DNA from: Candidatus Hodarchaeota archaeon
Lineage (GTDB): Archaea; Asgardarchaeota; Heimdallarchaeia; Hodarchaeales; Hodarchaeaceae
Length of the DNA stretch: 6,156 bases
Assembly: GCA_030589605.1 (NCBI GenBank)
Contig: JAUUVJ010000265.1
Coordinates: 1 to 6,156 of the forward strand
Direction of reading: 5' to 3'
Position numbers and translations under genes: made by a program. This document shows, piece after piece, positions 1 to 4,705 of this stretch; position 1 is the stretch's first letter; each line of letters begins with the position of its first letter. Under the pieces are notes generated by a model. That model ran no database searches, was not told the DNA's origin, and saw only the letters and a program-made list of their open reading frames with translations.

Positions 1-375
1 AAGTACAATCGGGAGTAAAAAAAGAGCTAAAAACAGAAATCCATCTATCACGTTTTCTGTTTGCACTGCTAAATCTATTCTTATTGTTTTAAGCAAAAAA
101 TACATGGTATAAGCTGCTAAAACATAATATCCACCTAGAGAGAGTTTAAACTGCTTTGCAATACCTAAAATCACGGAAAAACCCAAGGCTAGAACCGAAT
201 AGAGAATACCAAGCACCAAAGAACTCACGATTAACTGGTACGCTTTAACAGTTTCATAAGTACTTAACAGAAGAAAAAGACAAGTAGCGAAGAAGATGAT
301 TAAACCAATAATAAGCTTTTTTTCCTCATGGAAAAATTCAAATTGAAGGTGTTTGGTTACGGATCGGTCACTCAT
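1..375 (-). CDS. LivH-type branched-chain amino-acid ABC transporter permease, N-terminal part (runs off the left edge)
   Basis: This is the membrane subunit of a Liv/HAAT-type ABC importer, which would form the channel for substrate delivered by the binding protein encoded upstream. The frame is open from the ATG at 375 to the window edge, giving 125 residues. The family signature begins near residue 50 with LVLGILYSVLALGFSVILG, followed by KQFKLSLGGYYVLAAYTMYF; this corresponds to the LivH segment that in E. coli reads G-x-x-x-G-x-x-YALIAIG ... INFAHGE. Hydrophobic helices lie at about 21-38, 50-71, 82-96 and 110-125. Compared with E. coli LivH there are about 40 extra N-terminal residues, including one added helix, and the FAHGE-like segment is LSLGGY. 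The start is fixed by an in-frame TAG at 424-426 with no other ATG between, and by AAGGAG at 389-394, a rather long 13 nt upstream. The same family also contains LivM, but the spacing of this motif favours LivH. Family call is firm; substrate is not. Confidence 0.83.
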   Translation of the reverse strand, partial: MSDRSVTKHLQFEFFHEEKKLIIGLIIFFATCLFLLLSTYETVKAYQLIVSSLVLGILYSVLALGFSVILGIAKQFKLSLGGYYVLAAYTMYFLLKTIRIDLAVQTENVIDGFLFLALFLLPIVL

Positions 376-586
376 AGTAATTCTAACTCTCCTTGTAACG
401 ATGGAATAGGCTTTAGAGATGATCTAAGAGGTTCTTAAGTTATTATGGGAGGAATTATATGATATCTTTTCAATGTTCCGACAATAATTACGTTGTATTT
501 ACATTTTTTCGTGTTCTTCTTGTTTCAAACCTGTGATTAGTAAGAGGTAGAAAAAAAAAAAGGGGGGGTGATTGAACGCTATTCTT
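376..586. other. Gap between binding-protein and permease genes
   Basis: These 211 bp lie between two same-strand (minus) genes. The right end holds the binding-protein gene's oligo-T signal. The middle is AT-rich, with a TATA-like stretch on the minus strand at about 455-465 (CATATAATT) that could start a separate permease transcript with a leader of roughly 60 nt. GTTTCAAAC at 522-530 is a 9-bp palindrome whose half-site also occurs in the region upstream of the binding-protein gene. No convincing gene is present; a 25-codon plus-strand frame (459-536) is discussed under findings. Confidence 0.6.
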
Positions 587-592
587 TTAGCG
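551..592 (-). terminator. Oligo-T terminator after the binding-protein gene
   Basis: Read on the minus strand, the stop codon (587-589) sits in a short hairpin, CGCTA-AAAGAA-TAGCG (592-577). This is followed within about 15 nt by C7 (568-562) and then an uninterrupted T11 (561-551). Archaeal RNA polymerase terminates mainly at oligo-U tracts, with or without a hairpin, so the T11 is a good candidate. Because the permease gene follows on the same strand, partial read-through would give more binding protein than permease, a common arrangement in ABC importers. The 5-bp stem is weak and overlaps coding sequence, so the T-run is the main evidence. Confidence 0.6.
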
Positions 593-2374
593 CTTCTTTC
601 GCACGAGCCTTCTAACTATCAATGCTATGCTTATTATGGCAAAGAAAACTAGTGGAAGAGTAAATCCTGTAACTTCCCTTGTTTCTGGTTCTGTTGTCGA
701 TGTTGGTTCTGTTGTTGGTTCTGTTGTTGGTTCTGTTGTTGGCGTTGGTTCTGGAGTCCATCCGTGGTCAGCATGGTCGAACAAAGTCCAGTTTCCTTCG
801 TGCAGCATGTCTGATAGATTACCAGGATAATGGGGGTTCTCATATCCACTATAATTACCAATTAATAGTGGGGCAAATGGAACTCCTGCGAGAGCTGTAG
901 GATTGATGTAAGCTGAGCTTCCTGTTTTGGTCCAATTGTAATAGGCCTCAGAACTGTTGAAAAGTGCAACACCTCCACTAAGCACAGATCCTTCAGTATG
1001 CGAGGCTGTTAGACTCGCGTGTCCAGCAACAGTGACAACTGCTCCACCTTCCTGCCACTGGGTAAAGACTATATGGGGTTCGCTCAAGTTCAAAGGATAG
1101 GATCCCACGACACCTGGGGCAAAAATCCCATTAGAAGTCCAAGTGTCATGTACATCTTCGCCACCATTGATCGCAGCAGCACCAGGGATATCTATTGCGT
1201 CGCCAGTTGAGTTGACACCTTGTTGAAGCGGTTCACTGGTAAACCTGATCCTAGATCTTGGACCATAGTAATCTGTGTTTAATAATTCAGCCTGAAGATC
1301 ATCGGACGCGGTAGCAGCGCTATAGCTGGACATCCTTCCAAGTGCTTCCTTTATTATGTAAACACTTTCATATGCACCGTATGCGCAATAGGTTGGAGTT
1401 TTTCCAGCTTTCGCGACATAAGCATCTGAAAAAGCTTTGGTCGTTGGTGTTGCTTCTAAACCAGGAGCAGCAGGTTGCATTAGAATCTCACCGTAGCAAC
1501 CACCCTCAGTGGCATCCCAAAAGGTACTGGCTTGAGACTCAACATTCGTTCCTGCGAGGATTTGAGGTAATTCAAGGGCTGCCCACGCTTGTGTAGCATA
1601 TTTGCCAACAGGGCCAGAGAAGATGGTCGCTATGGCATTGCAATCGTCATCAACTCCTGCCCCGAGAGCTGTTGTAACAGCATCCAATGTTGCTTGTGTC
1701 GAAACGACAACGTCATCACTGAATGTTATATCTGCTGCGCTAGCAACTACACCAGCATAGTAAGCCAAGAGTGGTATATATGATTTGAAATTATTCGACA
1801 TTCTCAAGGCCCACATATCGTCTTCTCTGAAAATTGTGATATTTCGTACTCCAGAAACTGGTATCAATTCGTAAGCATATAAAGCTACTGTTGCTAATGC
1901 AAGGCCAGTGCCATTTCCAGGCATTACTCTCCAGAAATATTCGCTGATAAGGGGAACTGTTGATCCTACACCAAGGAAAGGTCTGTCTAGGTGGCCTCCC
2001 AGTTGGAGTGATTGCATAACCTCTGTACGGAATCCTCCTATTGCTGCTATGACATCATGTTGGACAGCTAGTTTTGTCCAGGACATAGCAGCTGTGGTTG
2101 CATCTGGGAAACCCAAATCTCCTGAAGTTGTCTCCTTTACAAGCGCGAGAGTATATGTCGTGCTTCCTATCGTAACGCCACCAGCAGTATTGATTTCTTC
2201 AACAGCTAATTCTGCTCCGTAATTAGCGTCTATACCTGGAGTAATTTTATCTGGTACAAGGGTACCGATTTTAATTACAGTTTGCTGAGGTTTAGCTGTT
2301 GTAAAAAATGGTACTGTAGCGAAAACCATGCAAAAAATCAGTATAAATGCAAATAAAGATTTTCTATTTTTCAT
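587..2374 (-). CDS. Secreted, C-terminally anchored ABC transporter substrate-binding protein (LivJ/HAAT, type 1 periplasmic-binding fold)
   Basis: This extracellular receptor captures a small ligand, probably an amino acid or similar carboxylate, for the permease encoded next on the same strand. Residues 1-27 form a signal peptide (KNRK, then a hydrophobic core 6-24, likely cleavage near A27). The type 1 binding fold follows: IKIGTLVPD at 34-42, GAELAVEEINTAGG at 53-66, AAIGGFRTEVM at 110-120, and a typical late helix around 315-345 (FSDAYVAKAGKTP then AYGAYESVY). The fold seems to close near TQWQEGGAVVTVAG (438-451). About 90 residues of unassigned sequence come next, then a Pro/Thr/Glu stalk (540-564), a membrane helix (571-587) and a basic tail RRLVRKKR. 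C15 lies in the hydrophobic core without a proper lipobox, so a lipid anchor is unlikely. The start is supported by GTGATC at 2379-2384, 4 nt upstream. Nine N-x-S/T sequons are present. The gene is much richer in G+C than its neighbours. Family call is firm; the ligand is unknown. Confidence 0.92.
   Translation of the reverse strand: MKNRKSLFAFILIFCMVFATVPFFTTAKPQQTVIKIGTLVPDKITPGIDANYGAELAVEEINTAGGVTIGSTTYTLALVKETTSGDLGFPDATTAAMSWTKLAVQHDVIAAIGGFRTEVMQSLQLGGHLDRPFLGVGSTVPLISEYFWRVMPGNGTGLALATVALYAYELIPVSGVRNITIFREDDMWALRMSNNFKSYIPLLAYYAGVVASAADITFSDDVVVSTQATLDAVTTALGAGVDDDCNAIATIFSGPVGKYATQAWAALELPQILAGTNVESQASTFWDATEGGCYGEILMQPAAPGLEATPTTKAFSDAYVAKAGKTPTYCAYGAYESVYIIKEALGRMSSYSAATASDDLQAELLNTDYYGPRSRIRFTSEPLQQGVNSTGDAIDIPGAAAINGGEDVHDTWTSNGIFAPGVVGSYPLNLSEPHIVFTQWQEGGAVVTVAGHASLTASHTEGSVLSGGVALFNSSEAYYNWTKTGSSAYINPTALAGVPFAPLLIGNYSGYENPHYPGNLSDMLHEGNWTLFDHADHGWTPEPTPTTEPTTEPTTEPTSTTEPETREVTGFTLPLVFFAIISIALIVRRLVRKKR
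687..757 (-). repeat. 12-bp tandem repeat encoding the Pro-Thr-Glu stalk
   Basis: The plus strand shows three perfect consecutive copies of GGTTCTGTTGTT (705-740). They are flanked by one near copy with a 6-bp spacer (687-704) and a degenerate partial copy (741-757). On the coding (minus) strand each unit encodes Thr-Thr-Glu-Pro, building the rigid, acidic stalk between the folded domain and the membrane helix. Because the unit is a multiple of three, gain or loss of copies would change stalk length without breaking the frame. Confidence 0.85.
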
Positions 2375-2422
2375 TTCTGATCACACTTTGTTTTTTTCAG
2401 TTTTTTAATTTTTTATTAAATG

Positions 2423-2452
2423 GTTTGAAAAAAAAAGAGGTTTATTTCAAAC
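2423..2452 (-). promoter_or_regulatory. Inverted repeat GTTTGAAA...TTTCAAAC upstream of the binding-protein gene
   Basis: Perfect 8-bp arms (2423-2430 and 2445-2452) are separated by 14 nt. In the minus-strand leader this could form a hairpin whose loop and 3' side include a T9 tract; as DNA it could be a two-half-site operator. It lies 49-78 nt upstream of the start codon and close to where transcription would begin if the TATA-like box at 2478-2485 is used. The same octamer recurs upstream of the permease (523-530). The function is inferred from symmetry and position only. Confidence 0.4.
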
Positions 2453-2477
2453 AGAAGAATGTGTCCCTTTCCATTTA

Positions 2478-2496
2478 ATTATAAATCTTACGTAAG
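2478..2496 (-). promoter_or_regulatory. Candidate promoter of the binding-protein gene with an adjoining palindrome
   Basis: On the minus strand the sequence reads CTTACGTAAG (2496-2487, a perfect 10-bp palindrome), immediately followed by ATTTATAAT (2486-2478), a good archaeal TATA-like box. Start of transcription would fall about 25 nt further on, near 2453, giving a leader of about 80 nt. A palindrome abutting the TATA box, where TFB contacts the BRE, is a typical place for an archaeal regulator to bind. The flanking bases extend the symmetry to AA-x-(10 bp)-x-TT. In AT-rich DNA TATA-like strings are common, so this remains a candidate. Confidence 0.35.
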
Positions 2497-2563
2497 TTTA
2501 TTCAAATATTAATATGAAAATATGTATATAATAATTACAAATAATTTGAGTCCATATTTGGAG

Positions 2564-2575
2564 AAATATATTTAA
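2564..2575 (+). promoter_or_regulatory. Candidate TATA box for the first acyl-CoA synthetase
   Basis: AAATATATTTAA is the strongest TATA-like match upstream of the plus-strand gene and is preceded by the partial dyad TCCATATTTGGA (2551-2562). It would place the transcript start near 2600 and leave a leader of about 80 nt. A second candidate, TATTTTAAAT at 2631-2640, would give a leader of about 20 nt. The sequence alone does not decide between them. Confidence 0.3.
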
Positions 2576-2673
2576 TGGTGAAATAGGTAGGAAATTAAAA
2601 ACACAAAATAATGATTTCTCATAGCTTCAATATTTTAAATCTGAAATTACATTAAGACTGTTTATTTTAAAAT

Positions 2674-2679
2674 GGTGAT
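2674..2679 (+). promoter_or_regulatory. Archaeal-type ribosome-binding site GGTGAT
   Basis: GGTGAT sits 3 nt before the ATG at 2683 and pairs with the AUCACC near the 3' end of archaeal 16S rRNA. It fixes the start of the synthetase, since the ATG at 2672 lies in another frame. Together with GTGATC before the binding-protein gene it is part of the case for an archaeal host. Confidence 0.65.
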
Positions 2680-2682
2680 TAT

Positions 2683-4446
2683 ATGGAATCATTTGAGTTG
2701 GAAGAAAGAATTTGGTTTAAGGCGGGGAATTGGCCAGAAGAAATTCCAAAACATCTTGAGTACCCTGAAAATTTTCCAATCTACAAATTTCTTGAAGAAT
2801 CAGCCGAAACTGATCCAAATAATGTAGCTCCTGTCTTTTTTGATACAAAGATTAGCTATAAAGCATTATGGGAAAAGGTTTTACGATTTGCAGACTCTCT
2901 TCAGAAATTAGGGATTAAAAGAGGTGATAGAATTGGAATTTATCTTCCTAATTGTCCCCAATTCGTCATCGCATTCTTTGCAATTAACCGCTTGGGCGCT
3001 ACTATAGTCCCATTTAACACTCAATATGTGGATCATGAGTTAGAATATCAAATTAACGATTCTGGAGCAAGAACGATAATATGTATTGACATAACCTATG
3101 GACGTGTTAGGAAACTAAGAGATAAAAAGATAAAAGATCTTGATAATGTTATTGTAGCCAGCTTACATGATGAAATATCATTTTCAAAACGTGTACTTGG
3201 AATATTATTCGCAAAATTACCTCCCCGAAAAAGAATTCGCTCTGGTGATTATTCTTTTAAAGAAATGGTAGAAAAGGGGGATCCTTCAAAAGTACCAGAC
3301 GTTGAAATCAATCCGAAAGAAGATTTAGCATTAATACAATATACTGGAGGGACTACAGGTGTTAGTAAAGGTGCGATGCTTACAAACTACAATATTGTAA
3401 GTAATCAGATACAATTAACAAGTTTGATGTATCCTCCTATTAATCATGGTAAGGAATGTTATGTTTGTGCACTACCTTTATTTCATATTTTTTCGTTAAA
3501 TTGTATAATGATCTCCGCTATAAGTCAAGCTTCAAAAATTATTCTTCTTACGGATCCACTCGCTGGTAAGCCGATGCTTCAAGATCTATTAGAAACCTTA
3601 TCTAAATATAAACCAACATTTTTTCATGCAGTTCCATCTCTTTATGTTGGTCTTCTTTTTCATAAAGATATTAAGGATTATGATCTAACTTCAATTCGAG
3701 CATGTCTTTCTGGAGCTGCGCCATTGCCAGAACAAGTTATGTATAATTTCGAGGAATTAACAGGAGCAAATGTCGTCGAGGGGTATGGTTTAACAGAAAC
3801 ATCTCCTGTTACACACGTTAACCCTTTGGCTGGTGGTGGTAAACGTGCAGGTAGCATAGGTTTTCCTATACCTGATACAGACGTGAAAATTTTCGATCCT
3901 TCAGAAGGAAAGGCTAATATTGAACTTCCTCAAGGTGGAGAAACTCAAAATGAGGGAGAGATTGGAATGAAGGGGCCTCAAGTATTCGGTGGGTACTGGA
4001 ATAAACCCGAAGAAAACAAAAACATTTTTAATAATGATGGTTATTTTTTAACAGGTGATATTGGCTACATTGATCCTGATGGCTATTTTTTCATTACAGG
4101 ACGTAAGAAAAATATGATCGATGTCAGTGGCTTGAAAGTTTATCCGAGAGAAGTTGAAGAAGAGCTTTTTGAACATCCTGCTGTTCAAGAAGTTGCAATT
4201 GTCGGTATTCCTCATACATTTAAGGGAGAAACAGTCAAAGCTTTTGTTGTTTTACGTGATAATGAAACTGCGTCAGAAGAAGAGCTAATTGAATTTTGTA
4301 AAGGGCGAATTGCGAGATACAAAATCCCTAGACATGTTGAATTTCTAGATGAATTGCCTAAAAGTGCGATTGGGAAAGTCCTACATCGAGAACTTCGAGA
4401 TGGTGAATGGAGAAAAGCTGGTAGAAAGAAATCAATTGATGGATGA
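2683..4446 (+). CDS. Long-chain-type acyl-CoA synthetase (AMP-forming, FadD-like), complete
   Basis: This class I adenylate-forming enzyme activates a carboxylic acid with ATP to an acyl-AMP and transfers it to CoA, releasing AMP and PPi; it is expected in the cytosol or at the inner membrane face. All core motifs are visible in its 587 residues: the phosphate-binding loop YTGGTTGVSKG (220-230), the adenine-binding GYGLTETSP (367-375), the ribose-binding aspartate in TGD (D459), the hinge region GRKKNMIDVSG (473-483) followed by LKVYPREVEE, and the C-terminal catalytic lysine in KSAIGKVLHREL (K565). The fatty-acid type is suggested by the 'VSKGAMLTN' loop, the spacing, and the loop rich in basic residues at about 150-190, which resembles FadD-like enzymes. 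The start follows GGTGAT by 3 nt. The exact chain length cannot be read from the sequence. It is transcribed divergently from the Liv-type transporter and is followed by a second, different synthetase. No defects were seen. Confidence 0.93.
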   Translation: MESFELEERIWFKAGNWPEEIPKHLEYPENFPIYKFLEESAETDPNNVAPVFFDTKISYKALWEKVLRFADSLQKLGIKRGDRIGIYLPNCPQFVIAFFAINRLGATIVPFNTQYVDHELEYQINDSGARTIICIDITYGRVRKLRDKKIKDLDNVIVASLHDEISFSKRVLGILFAKLPPRKRIRSGDYSFKEMVEKGDPSKVPDVEINPKEDLALIQYTGGTTGVSKGAMLTNYNIVSNQIQLTSLMYPPINHGKECYVCALPLFHIFSLNCIMISAISQASKIILLTDPLAGKPMLQDLLETLSKYKPTFFHAVPSLYVGLLFHKDIKDYDLTSIRACLSGAAPLPEQVMYNFEELTGANVVEGYGLTETSPVTHVNPLAGGGKRAGSIGFPIPDTDVKIFDPSEGKANIELPQGGETQNEGEIGMKGPQVFGGYWNKPEENKNIFNNDGYFLTGDIGYIDPDGYFFITGRKKNMIDVSGLKVYPREVEEELFEHPAVQEVAIVGIPHTFKGETVKAFVVLRDNETASEEELIEFCKGRIARYKIPRHVEFLDELPKSAIGKVLHRELRDGEWRKAGRKKSIDG

Positions 4447-4705
4447 ATTAGCTCTCTTTGAATGTGATGAGATTACCATCACAAACAACTTCTTCCTCGT
4501 TTACTAGTTCCTCAATATGCTTTTCAATATGAATTTTTTCAAATAACTCCCAGATGAAAAAAAATATATAACGTGTAACTTAGCTTTCACGACATACCTC
4601 TAAGAATCCAATTGATATATTTACAGAATAAATCCAGTATTACTCTAAGGTTAATCAATATAAAGAATTGATTTAGCTTAATCAAAGAAGTGAGGATTGA
4701 TAGTG
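4447..4705. other. Gap between the two acyl-CoA synthetase genes
   Basis: Besides the minus-strand remnant, this 259-bp stretch holds a plus-strand hairpin TGTGATG-AGATTAC-CATCACA (4463-4483; 7-bp stem, 7-nt loop) 16 nt after the first synthetase stop, without a T-run directly behind it. A T6 at 4534-4539 is the nearest possible plus-strand oligo-T stop signal. TATA-like stretches occur at about 4612-4620 and 4654-4664 (ATCAATATAAA); the latter would start a transcript near 4684, about 20 nt before the second synthetase. This suggests the second synthetase has its own promoter. Confidence 0.45.
4448..4590 (-). pseudogene. Remnant or frameshifted small gene, possibly the C-terminal winged-helix end of a metallo-beta-lactamase-fold hydrolase
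   Basis: On the minus strand, 43 codons are open from 4579 to a TAA at 4450-4448. The translation looks like real protein: an amphipathic helix IWELFEKIHIEKHIEELV, then NEEEVVCDGNLITFKES, a helix-plus-wing pattern. The frame has no ATG, GTG or TTG. In the neighbouring frame a GTG at 4590-4588 follows GAGGT (4600-4596) by 5 nt and reads MKAKLHVIYF up to a T8 tract (4564-4557). One extra T there would join both parts into a 47-residue protein. This points to a decayed gene, an assembly error in the homopolymer, or true frameshifting. The 'hIEeLv-eg-Vv..g' pattern resembles the short winged-helix tail of some MBL-fold hydrolases, but that resemblance is weak. A chance open frame is still possible. 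Confidence 0.35.

Larger units (their letters stand above)
2375..2682. other. Divergent AT-rich intergenic regulatory region
   Basis: These 308 bp separate the minus-strand binding-protein gene from the plus-strand acyl-CoA synthetase and must hold promoters for both. No open frame here looks coding. The region contains TATA-like boxes in each direction, a perfect 10-bp palindrome at 2487-2496, an 8-bp inverted repeat at 2423-2452 and a partial dyad TCCATATTTGGA at 2551-2562; the stronger ones are listed separately. Confidence 0.75.

Noticed and set aside
601..760. CRISPR-like array from the repeated GGTTCTGTTGTT units
   Set aside because: The units are directly adjacent, only 12 bp long, without spacers, and in frame with a protein stalk.
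627..900. Plus-strand open frames rich in Val/Leu/Gly repeats (627-830, 679-900) and a second minus-strand frame (649-861)
   Set aside because: They are other-frame readings of the 12-bp tandem repeat and its surroundings inside the binding-protein gene; low-complexity sequence and no convincing start sites.
1019..2222. Plus-strand open frames at 1019-1210, 1342-1596, 1589-1783 and 1908-2222
   Set aside because: All lie antisense within the binding-protein gene, whose minus-strand translation has strong family motifs; these frames show none.
2330..2332. Lipobox cysteine in the binding-protein signal (C15)
   Set aside because: The residues before it (LIF) do not fit the lipobox, and it lies within the hydrophobic core rather than at its end.
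4463..4483. Hairpin TGTGATG/CATCACA as a terminator for the first synthetase
   Set aside because: No T-run follows it, and it coincides with the minus-strand protein-like frame, so the symmetry may be coincidental.
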